DNA of 64,000 nucleotides, taken from Diploscapter coronatus (lineage: Eukaryota > Nematoda > Chromadorea > Rhabditida > Rhabditidae). The stretch covers positions 58,853,249-58,917,248 of the forward strand of contig OZ038423.1 of assembly GCA_964036155.1 (NCBI GenBank), given 5' to 3'. Numbering within the stretch: position 1 is the stretch's first letter; each line of letters begins with the position of its first letter. This document shows, in pieces, positions 1 to 16,118 of this stretch. A model generated the notes under the pieces. It had not been told where the DNA came from, searched no databases, and saw only the letters and a program-made list of their open reading frames with translations. The translations under genes and the position numbers were made by a program.

Positions 1-1006
1 TTCGCAAATTCCCCAATTCTGTGGGCGCGATTCTGAGACAGCGACACGAAGAACACATTAAACCTGCACAGAGGCCGGCTGAATGCATCAGAAGATGCGC
101 CTATTTCGATCAGAACACCAAAGAAAAGTGAGAAAGGAACCATAGTATTGTTTTGGTCGAACAGAGGAGAAGAGTTGACTTGTTAAATTGCCGACGTTTA
201 GCGAATTGTCTGCAGACATGCTCACAATGATCAGCAATCGCGAATGAAAGAAAAATCGATTATTGACCATTGCAAGCATATCTGCAGACATTCGCGTAAA
301 CGTCGCCGCAATTTAGCAAACAAACTTCCTGCTTGCCAATACAATATTCATCCGACATCTATCAAAGCAATCTTGGAGAGAAATAACGGTTGCTACTTCT
401 TTTCAAATTATTTCTTTACCACTTTCATTTCACTCCATCCCTCCTACTTTTTTCTCACAATTTCCTGCTGCTATGCATTTCATTGATTATCATTCATTTC
501 AACGCTAGTTCATGAATGTTCCAGATGCGACCGAACGTGCATTCCCCAGTCGAATCACTGCAATTTCCATATCTCGATGAACGTCAACCAGAAGCAATTC
601 TCCTACTGCGCAGAGTCCTGCTGCAGGAAACCTGTCAATTCTGTGGATGCATGGCTCTGGGATGGAAAGTGCGAGTTGCACAGGGAGAGCAGGGACGAGA
701 AATATGGTAGGGAAAGGGCCTTATTACAGTGACTTATAAATGAGCATTTAGGGCCTGCTCCGATATATGAAGATGAAGAAGAAAGTGGGGAGGAAGAGAC
801 TGAAAGCAGTGCAATGGAAGGGGCAGAAATGGATGCAAATACCAGTGAGAGACACGAGGAATCGGTGAGATTGAAGCATTTGCTGCAGAGAATTTGAAGG
901 AAAAATGAGTGAATTGCAGGACGAGGAGAACTGGGAGCAGCTGCACGACTTGATGACCTCTTCCAGCAGATCCTCCTCTGTTTCTCCACAGCCAACCAAC
1001 GAATGA
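1..1006 (+). CDS. zf-C3Hc3H domain protein, KANSL2/INO80D-like (3' part)
   Basis: Four exons join in phase: 1-127 (continues off the left edge), 525-706, 752-864 and 920-1006, ending in TGA. The spliced protein has two cysteine/histidine clusters: first CAYFDQNTKEKC, then HCNFH across the first junction, then YCAESCC with a closing C-x2-H (GKCELH). This spacing is that of the double C3H zinc finger of NSL2-type (KANSL2) and INO80D proteins, which act in chromatin-modifying complexes. A Glu-rich acidic tail and a Ser-rich C-terminus (SPQPTNE) follow. A poly(A) signal AATAAA lies about 70 nt after the stop. The family call rests on Cys/His spacing recalled from the domain. KANSL2 and INO80D cannot be separated without the missing 5' part. 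Confidence 0.6.
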
Positions 1007-2167
1007 CACGCATTGCAAAAGTTAATATGCAAGCAATCAAGCGATCTCGATGTAACATACCAAATCAAAGAAATAAATTTATTCCATTCAATAAAATGGT
1101 TATCGCGAAGAAATGAAGGAAAGTATGTAGATGTAGGTCATAGGCATAACTGTTTCCAATCATCCCTTTTGTTTGAAATGCAAAATCTCGGCCCTTATTA
1201 ACTTTTCCAAACTAGAATAGATTAGAAATGCATGTAGCTATCGTTGGCTAGCATAGAGCATAAATAACCCTGTGAAACACGAAAATGAAATGACATTGTT
1301 TTGGTACCACAGTTATGCAGTGTCGTGATGCACATGTAATGGAATTTTTGACCCGAATTTGTGGTTATGATAATGAATGAGCTTTGGGAATTTTGGTGGC
1401 TATTCCTATGTTTGCCATTTTTTCCGGAGAAGGAACGTGAGTCGTCGTCAACGAAATGGAGAAGAACGAAGACGTGCAGTGCGTGCAACTGGCTAGCTGA
1501 TTGGAGAGGACGACTTCTCGAGAAGACCAAGTAAGAAAACCCAAAATGTTAAAACTCAAAGTCCTTGAAAAGTTCCATCTTCTGTCTTTCCTCTAGTGAG
1601 AGTGAGTGAATCGCTGTACCTTCTCCGTAGATTAGGAATTCATAGGATCTAAACTTGTGAATGAATTGATCAGAATTGGAATGGAAACACTGAAATATAC
1701 CTGGATGGGAACAGGCAATAGGATTTCGGATTTGGGAGGGAATGTTGGGTTCGCAGAATGAATTGGCTATGAACTAGACTGCTAGATTCAATCAGAGCCG
1801 TGTGAATTAGAATTGAGGAAGAATCGAGACTGTGGATGAAGAGTCGGTCTGAGTGGGTGGTCGACACTGTGCGGGTTCGTAATTCTGCAAAAGTGGAGAA
1901 TAGTGAGTGAGAGACTGTAATTCTCACCTAGGACTTCTCTGGGTGTCTCACTATTATTCCAATTAGAAATCGACCCACAACTCTCAATTTTGCCAGTTCC
2001 TCGGCCCTTCTCTTCGAATATCTCGACCCGGTTATCCTTGTAGCCAAGCAGCAAGTAGCAGCTCTTTGCCTCTATTCGATCCATCGTTGTAATTGAAGTA
2101 TCCATCTAAATTGATCCGCTCTTCTAGACAATTCCCTCTTCCATCCACCTTGTGCAGCTGCATCCTC
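1007..2167. other. Convergent intergenic region
   Basis: This is the 3'-to-3' gap between the zinc-finger gene on + and the propeller/coiled-coil gene on -. It contains the + strand poly(A) signal near 1072. I see no exon with convincing splice phase and no repeat. Its lower end depends on which last exon is used by the minus-strand gene (2168 or 2032). Confidence 0.5.
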
Positions 2168-5100
2168 TCACTCTTCATCTTCTTCTGCTGGTGTCTGTCC
2201 AAATCGTTCCACACTTGCAGTGTCTTTGCACAGCTTGCATAGCAGCCCATTGGTCGGCCGTGAAAACAAATCATCTACAGGGGAATTGCTCTGTTTATTG
2301 AGTGGGAGCAGATTGCTGCTGTACATACCAAACTGATCGCGTGAAGTGGCTCGATTTGCGCAATGAACTTCTCTGCCACGGTGAAGTCGTGTTGCCCTGT
2401 GAGAAGAGCCACATATGTGCGGATGGCCTTGTCTGCAAACCCGACCGCATAGCGCAGTTTGCAGGGCAGAGGGCGGAACTCCATCGAGGGGTCCAAACTC
2501 ACATCGATGACCTGAATGCACATGGAGGTGGCTGCAACGAGAATGCAGCTACTCACCTCGATTTCTTTGCCTGTTTCATCGACCCCCCTTGACTCGCCCA
2601 TGTCGTGCACTCCGACCAGATTTTCCTCGGTGTATTGCAGCGCCTTGAGTCGAACATACGTCGCACTGCCCACAACCAGGAAGGCGCCTCTCATTTCTGC
2701 ATTGAAATGAGTCGCAGCGATGCAGTGCGCCCCTCCAACGTGGTGTGTGACGCGATGCCATCTGTCTGCAACATTCATTCTTCTCGACCAATTGCGCCTC
2801 TTCCCGAGCATACCTTGATCCCTCTCAGATACGACAAACTCGTGATGTGATCCATGCAGAGCGAGGTAGCAGTCGCTCACAGGCAGGAGATGCAGACAGA
2901 GGACGGGGCCATTGCAGAAGGGCTGGCAGAGCAGACTGCTGTAGATGACAGTGTGGTCGAATTTGTTGGTCGGGTCGAAGGCCAAATGCAGCAGGCCGCC
3001 GCTCACTCCCCCGAGAAACTAAACTCATTTCTACTGTAGGCTTTCCCAGAATAATCGACTGACCATGGAATCCTTCTCGCACAGAATCGAGCTGATGTAA
3101 TCGAACGGGGGCAGCGCGACTGGGGCACCTGCATCCAAATAACGCTTCTCACTGAAATTGAGCGGTGATTTCTTGATCTTGAACTTGTGGTTGTGCATTT
3201 TCTAACAAAAGGTCGATAGAACATAGGAGAAGACACAACGCAGGGAACGACGGGCAGACATAGGAATTGGCAGCCAATCAGAGGGAAAGGAGGACATGCT
3301 TTTAGAGTTTGATTCGGAAAGTATTAGATTCCCTAGATTTGCTAAATTGCATACATCAAACCTTTTAAAATTTTGCTGTGATTTTCGATTTCTGAAATGG
3401 GACTTTTCAAACTCAAGTTTTGGTATATTATGAGGGGATGCAAAAGACTGGACAATCATTCGGACGACGGTTTGTTGATTTGAAGGACTGACTGAAGAAA
3501 TGAACGAATGAATGCAAACCTGCAGAAGTAGATGGGAAACACTCCTGTCTGATCTGCCACATAGACGCCCTCTGTTGAGTTGACAGAGCCAGAGCTGCTG
3601 CTCAGATGGGAAGATGCGGCCATCACACAGGATGTTGTCAGGGATGTTTCGTAGGAGGAATGCAGACTGATGCTGGCAACTCGCCTGCCTTTGCGGGGGT
3701 ACACAGCTATTGTTGTCAGGCCAGACATGCAGTAGAGAGTCAATTCGGTCGCATCGGAATCCAAGAGGAAATGGGTGAAATGGTCCTGGAGTTTCCGGAG
3801 ATAAAATGAAACATTCTAAAGCCTCACCTTCTTGTCGCTGCGATGCTCAAAAATGTTCTGTGTGAGAATGATTCTCATGTCTTTGGGCGAATCGCTTGTG
3901 CCACGCAGTGAATCTATCAGATTGTCCATCTAGAAGAGTGGTATTATTTAGATATAGTAGCAGACGAATGCATTGATCTTACCTTCACATCCCATGCTCG
4001 GAGAATTTCCCTAGTAGCGAGGCTCTTGACCTGTCTGAGCGTGCTCTCAGTCTTCTCCTTCCTCTCCTCCATCTGACTATAATCAATACAGTCTACGGTC
4101 TTCTCCAACGCAGCCAGTTGCTCGATTTCCTCATTCAACTTCTCCATTTCGTTGTTCAATTCGATGTTGGCCTCCATGGCTTTGTGCACCATCACAATCA
4201 ATCTCCTCAATGCACCCAGTCTCTGGCTCACTCGGTCTGCTCGAATCTGCAATTCCTCCGCAATAGAGAGTGCAAACTCCGTTCCCTGCTAAATCGTGGC
4301 AGTGTTCAAGAAGTGGTAGTACGGAGACCCCCAAAAGAGGAAGCAGCAAGCCATGTTTAGATTGTGAAGGCATAAAAGGGCCCAATCTAGATCGATGACA
4401 AATTCCATGAAATTGATCTGTGCCAAAAATCAACTCATGGCTTTCGCATCCGCACGCCGTCGCGGGGTTTTTAATTGCAAAAAGTGTTCATTTAAAAGTT
4501 CAGTTTCCTATGATTTTCTAGGCTTGGCTAATGTTTTTTTTTTTCAATTTTTTTACTTGGCCAAAATCTTACAACTAGTTACACCCCTGCGGACATTTTA
4601 ATAACAAATTTGACAATGTTGGGTGCGATTTGGGAAACCGTTTGCGCTCTCTACTTCTCTAGTTATTCAATGACTTGTCTGTAATTCTTACCGAGTGTGT
4701 CTTGAATGCAAATTTGAGTTGTCCAAAAGTGGCAGCTTCACTCGGTCCCTCTGCATTCGTCTCATCCAATTCCTCTTCACTCATAGCCAGTCTCTGCTTG
4801 ATTTTGTTCATCGCTTCCAACATGTTGTCCCTGTTCTCCTGCTCTTCCTTCTCGTATGCATCGATCCTCTCGATCTCGTTGTCGACCACTTCAATCAGCC
4901 CGGTCAGATTCCTTCTGTTCTCGACGATGTTCCGAATGAAGATCATGTCCTCGTAGTCTTCGTGCACAATTCCAACTCGCACATAGCCATCGTAGTAGGC
5001 CACATGCAGCAGCCCTCCGTCTCTCCACAGAATTCCCGATTGAATTATTCGACTGGAAGGTTGGTGCTGATGAACGATGACTTGGAATCAAGTAAAAGGG

Positions 5101-6248
5101 GTGCGTTTCTTTCTTCTCTTCTCCTGTGAGCCACACTTTATCCTTTTGGCTCCCTTCCCTCCTTCTCTCTCCCCAATACTGTTTTCCTTTCTTTTAAGAA
5201 TAATTATCGATAATTAATCAATTACTTTTATCAATATCGATGGAGAACGACAATAGGAAGATTTCATGATGGAAACCTCGTTAATTTCAAGAAGTAACAA
5301 AGAAAATGAAGAACTTTTAAGAGTCACCACCGAACAAATGTCGTCTGTGCGCGCAAATAGGGACTCGAAAGGGGGAGAGAAAGAAAAACGCCCTTTTTAT
5401 TTTATTCCAAGTTATCGTTCATCGATAATGGAAAGTTATTTTATACAGAGGACACGTTTCAAACCTGCATCGGAAACACTGTACGCATTCGAAGATTCCC
5501 TGATTTGAACTGCATGTGAAGGTGTAGTGATAGATACCTGAGTCTAGCAGGAAGGCTAGCAGTAGCTGAAGAAACATGGCTTCGTATGAATTGAGAGAGA
5601 CCGACGACTTACATCCCCTTTGGCATATCGCTCGATGCAGAGCGAGAGAATTGTGGCTGGAAGACGCAGAACTCGTTGAGGGGAAAGTGCAGAGCCGCTG
5701 CACAATTCGGTTGCATCGACGAGGGCCGCATGGCGATCGCCTGTCACGAGAATGTGATCTGAAGGAGAGGGGATGAATTTGGAAGGGAGTTGTCAAACAG
5801 ACATGTGCTTTGAATCGGGTAGATGCCTCGCAGGGTGTCTGCTCCCCCAAATATGCCAACTCTCGTCACCCGAATGGGTAGTCCCGTGTGCTGGGAATGC
5901 TCCAATTCGCCCACTCCAATCACTTCCAAGTCACCTCCACAACCTGCACAATGCACAATCAGTCATCTATGTCTGTGATTAATCATTATTGCAACCTGAC
6001 AGAAGGCTTCCATCTGCCAGTCGCTTCAACACGGCTCTGCAGCCATACGCTGCATTCGTCTGTGAATATGGACTGCATCTGAAACAAACGAGATGAAGAT
6101 GGACGATAAGGAGAGTGTACTTGATGGCTGATCGAAATCCATTCTGCAGGTGGTGTGAATTGCTGATTGCACTGATTGCAGAGGCAGAGACGGAGGTGAA
6201 GGAATGGATTAGAGAATGTGGCGGCAATCGATCTTCAGGCAGGTTCAT
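2168..6248 (-). CDS. Unrecognised beta-propeller-like / coiled-coil protein
   Basis: The family is not recognised. Exons on the minus strand with agreeing phase are 6121-6248, 5996-6078, 5803-5943, 5613-5758, then 4692-5052, 3983-4285, 3828-3929, 3520-3785, 3064-3201 and 2329-3018, plus a last exon starting at 2274. The junctions 5613 to 5052 and 3520 to 3201 are unresolved, so a small exon may be missing at each. Short strand-turn repeats such as ILVAATSMCIQVIDV and GGLLHVAYYDGYVRVGIV suggest propeller blades on both sides. The middle (3983-4285 plus the second half of 4692-5052) is a Glu/Lys/Leu-rich coiled coil. Two C-termini are possible: splicing from GATCA gives an acidic end (EEDEE, stop at 2168), whereas the stronger donor GTATGT gives a stop at 2032. 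The start at 6248 is the first in-frame Met and is uncertain. Confidence 0.5.
5069..5423. mobile_element. Inverted-repeat element (MITE-like) in intron
   Basis: Arms of about 49 bp at 5069-5117 and 5375-5423 are imperfect reverse complements, both carrying GATGAACGAT...CTTGGAATMAA and the pyrimidine run before GTGCGTTTC. The centre is AT-rich. The element lies in the unresolved intron of the propeller/coiled-coil gene. Confidence 0.6.
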
Positions 6249-8928
6249 TTACCCTCAAACAATATAATGAAGACTTAGAAACTGGGGAGTTTAAAGGTGC
6301 GAAATGTGGGGAGAAAGTTCGTTAATCGACAAGGTTATTCACTAATGAGTCGACTTTCGAGAGTAAAAGGCATAGGAGTTATTGATGAATTGGTGTGGCA
6401 ATTCGAAAGGCTACTGGTTATCAATTGGAGGTGGAGGATGGAAGTACTGTCCTGTCTTGATTAACGAGTGGAGTGGATTGATGATTGCCGAAGGTAGACA
6501 GAAAGGCAGATTGAAACAGATACAGAGATTGGCTATGCGAGAGACGGAGAAGAGAGGAAGGGGGCTGCAGGTCCAACTTGTCACTTCGATTATCACATTT
6601 CTGAGTTTGCTGACTGACTACCTGACTACACATGAGAAGAGTAATGAGAAGGCAGAGAGGGAGAGAGAAAGAGGGAAAAATTGCCTGGCAGAGAGAGGAA
6701 GAGTAGATAGTAGAGACAGAGATGCAGAGATGTATAGTTGATTGCAAACTGACAGCCAATACTGCTTGAGGGGCATTCATTTCCCCGACTCTTCGTACAA
6801 AAATATTGTTTACCTATTGACAAAAACGATAGGTTTGGGAAGGTCAAAAGCCTGGAAAATGGCTAGAAGTCGAGAAATAAAATGAGAAGAAGAAGAAGAT
6901 AGGAGGAAAAGGAGGACGGGCGCAGGGGATGGAAGGAAAAGGACTAGGGGATTGCGAGACTGTGTGTGTGAACACGAAATAGAAACAGGCAGAAGACAGG
7001 AGACTATGAACTGAACAAACAATGTTAGCGGGAAGATGGAAGGATAAAAAGGCGATGAGGCAGAGAAGCAGAGACACGAAAGCAGATAACTGGACGAATA
7101 GCGTGAAGACAGGCAGACAAAGGGAGAGAGAGAGAGAAAGCTGTGTGATTACCTGAACAGAGATGGTTTGATTAATCAATTTTGCAGATTGGTTGTTGCC
7201 AATTGAGAAGCAGGGAATAAATTTGAGAGTGAAGAATGAGTGAAATTGAACAAAAAACGAACAAAGGGGTGAATGCAAAACGTATCAATCAGGAATCAGC
7301 AAAATTAGACAGTTGTTTGGATGAAAAGACGGAATGCTTTTGGCAACTTGTATTTGTTGTGATGACGAAATGGCGTGAGCTATCGATAATGGGGTAAGGG
7401 TCAAAGTAAGAGGAATAGTGTGGAAAAGGTAGCCCATGTCATCGCGCGATATTTATTAAAAAGACTCGCGACATTTCGACATCATGACAAATACGAGTTG
7501 CCATTTTTCGGACAGGAAAGAATCAAAACACGACACACCACTGTGAAATGCCTGACTGGGAGAATTGCTGCGTTGAAATGACTATTTTGATTGGTTTGTA
7601 CAGGCAGAACATGCACAGGCCCAATGATAAAAGAGCTGCCGACTGATTGGCTGAGTCTGTGAGATTGCGCTCGAATCTGTGATACATAAGTACTTGAAAA
7701 TCGAGATATGAAGTATGAAGGAAAGCAGGGAAGGGGAGGACGGAGCGAGGGAGGGAGGGAGGAAGGAAGATACAAAGACAGGAAGAGACCAGCTGTTGAT
7801 GTTTGAGAGAATGGGAATGATGAGGATGCGAATGAGTATGTGCAGTGCAGGCTTGTCAGATATATCATTCCCCATCACATTAAATCCCACATGAAACATA
7901 CAACATCATATCAGATCAACATGAATGATCTGCCAATAGAATTGTGACGAAGTACCTCGTTTCTAAATTTCAGGTCCACAAAACCTCTCCCTTCTTCTGC
8001 AACCATCAAGTGGTGCCCAATTTCACAGGTCTGACATACCGAAACTTGCTTCTCATGATTTCACATCAGGATCTGGACCAGGGTTCTAAACGGGCCGAAG
8101 ATTTTCGATCCGTGCGATTTTCCGAATTTCCCAGCTCGGTTCTGGCCCGCCAAATACGAGCCAGGCCGTTAGAACCTTGATCTGTGACTTGTCAGATAGG
8201 GCCTTGTATAGGAATATCCTAGTGAAATCGGCAAAGTAAGACTAAATCCACACATATTCTAAATTAGTTTCTAGCAACTATCTATAATTTGTGAAATTGG
8301 TTAAAACACCTATTCAAAGCATTTTATCATCGAAGTTGTCGTTCTATTCACATGTACAGTAAGCATATGTGTGTTGATTTACTCTGCAATGCTCCTCCAT
8401 TCTGTACGTCATTTAATCTGTTGTCTCTGTCCACCGTGTAGTTATTTTACAAATTTCTTCAACGGTGTTTATTATTTTGAAAGGGCCCGTTCATACTTAG
8501 TTGCAATTGCATGCAACTTGCAACTCGCTCAAAATAGCGCGGAAAATGAAGAGAGAATGAATGGACAAAATTGCATGCAACTTGCTGCAATTTGGCCACT
8601 CTCCGCGTTTCTCATACTATTTCGCCGAGTTGCACGCGAATTGCAAGTTGCATGCAACTAAGTATGAACGCGCCCAAAGTTTCCTGTGATTTTTCATACA
8701 TTATATCGTTTCACTGATGCAATGTCTCGAGCCAAACAGTGGCTAGCGAAGTGGCATCAATAAATTGTCAATCACTTGCTGATTTCTTCGCGCTCATCAA
8801 TTCGCCAAGTTGTTGCAGCCATTGTGACTTCATCAACGTTCCTATCTTTGAATTATCTTTTCTCTCTCTGCAAGCTTAATCAACTCAATTTCAGACGAGC
8901 CAATCGAAAACAGGAGAATCAGAATCGA
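6249..8928. other. Upstream region with purine-rich tracts and two inverted-repeat elements
   Basis: This is a divergent spacer between the minus-strand propeller gene and the plus-strand JmjC gene. No coding exon is convincing. Long open frames here are low-complexity shadows of purine-rich stretches (about 6640-6730, 6860-7140 and 7720-7790). It holds a short hairpin at 8082-8176 (GGTTCTAAACGGGCC against GGCCGTTAGAACC) and a palindromic element at 8483-8675. A splice-acceptor-like ctcaatttcag ends at 8894, 34 nt before the JmjC start codon. Confidence 0.5.
8483..8675. mobile_element. Palindromic MITE, about 193 bp
   Basis: The termini GGGCCCGTTCATACTTAGTT and AACTAAGTATGAACGCGCCC are near-perfect inverted repeats. 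The repeat continues inward through TTGCATGCAACTTGCAA, so roughly 40 bp per arm can pair. AAA flanks both ends, a possible 3-bp target duplication. The G-rich terminus is compatible with a hAT-type element, but the family is not assigned. Confidence 0.7.
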
Positions 8929-15004
<6,076 letters not shown>

Positions 15005-15811
15005 TGACGAATCTTCTCGTCGGACAACGCATTTAGATAAATTCGTTATTTTCATCTTCTTTATCGAGTATTCTAGTTCGTTTTTACAGTCCAGTGCGAA
15101 TTTTTCTTGCAAAGTTCTATGCGGATTTTGAGCAGTGTTTATCAGGATTGGTGTTCCATTAACATTATTTGTTCTGACAAATTAGATTAGAGGACGCGAG
15201 TGGGTCAAATTGTTGAAGCGAACTTGATAAAGCGATTTTTCGTCATCTTAGGGCAACTTGGAGGTCGCATGGCACGCATGACCTCATCACATGCAAAATA
15301 GTGGGAAAAGAAAGCCTACCGCTCTATTTCGCATATCATGAGGTCATGCGGTTTACAGATAGCCCGATTTTAAAGATTTTTCGGACGTTTGAATGTATTC
15401 AACTCCTAAATACGAACTCAATTGACGAAAAACAGAAACTCGGAAGACGTCATAACTTGTGATAGGATTATCCACTTAGAAAATGGCAAAAAGTCTCCGA
15501 GTCTGTAAAAATTGAAATCTCTTACGGAATAGTTGTTATTATTCATGCTTCACGTTTCAAAACCCACGTGCACCCTCTAAATTAGGTGTCGTTATTCTCT
15601 TCTTATTTAAAATTCTATTTGTTTTTCTTCTAATTTATCTTTTGCGTAATGATCTCAAATATCTCCATGTCTAAGGTTATCTTCTTCGTTCAAATAAATT
15701 TTAATATGTTTTGTGTACTTTTCTCCTCCAGAAGTGGTTGAAGCCAGTTGCTATTTTCGCGTTTTTAAACTTCTAATTCGCAATTTCCAGGCCTTGAACC
15801 TCCTTGTTTAG
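15005..15811. promoter_or_regulatory. Intergenic / 5' region of the ASDURF-ALG1 transcript
   Basis: No coding exon is seen. The 3' end of the JmjC gene and the 5' region of the next unit are both here. A small hairpin (GCATGACCTCAT 15276-15287 against ATGAGGTCATGC 15338-15349) is present. The stretch ends in cctccttgtttag, a strong splice-acceptor-like sequence ending at 15811, four nucleotides before the first start codon. No donor is evident upstream, so it may be a spliced-leader trans-splice site. Confidence 0.5.
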
Positions 15812-15815
15812 GTGG

Positions 15816-16115
15816 ATGGAAAGTGACCAGGTCGAGTTGCGCGATCTGGAGCGACTCTCTGCAGAACTCAAACGTGGCGAAGTGAGTTGTTGTATTTCTG
15901 CATTTAGAAGAGTGATTGATGCAATTCAACCATTGCAGAACACGTTCGTCTATCGCCAGAGTCCCAACAGTCTGATCTACTTCCGAGAGCCCTCTGCACA
16001 GACACAGATCGAAGCTGGAAGTGAGTTGGCGGCGGAGAAGTGAATGTCGAATGCCGAAATTGCAGAGGCCATTGCTTCGTTGAAGAAAGGAACTACCGTC
16101 TCCAAGAAGAACTGA
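15816..16115 (+). CDS. Small prefoldin-like protein, ASDURF-type
   Basis: Three exons (15816-15881, 15939-16020, 16066-16115) give a 65-residue protein starting MESDQVELRDLERLSAEL and ending TVSKKN. The core FVYRQSPNSLIYF followed by a Lys-rich helix is the pattern I know from ASDURF, a prefoldin-like subunit of the PAQosome (R2TP/prefoldin-like chaperone complex). In vertebrates ASDURF is encoded by an upstream ORF of the ASNSD1 mRNA. Here its stop codon is 3 nt from the ALG1 start, within the same exon, so both must be on one mRNA. The start is the first ATG after the acceptor at 15811. The assignment is by motif only; ordinary prefoldin subunit 6-like proteins are the alternative. Confidence 0.6.
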
Positions 16116-16118
16116 GGG

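Noticed and set aside
6421..7868. Several long minus-strand open frames rich in Ser, Leu and Phe
   Set aside because: They are reverse readings of purine-rich low-complexity sequence, lack splice logic and have no recognisable motif.
8371..8661. 96-codon plus-strand frame
   Set aside because: Most of it lies in the palindromic element 8483-8675 and mirrors its inverted repeats.
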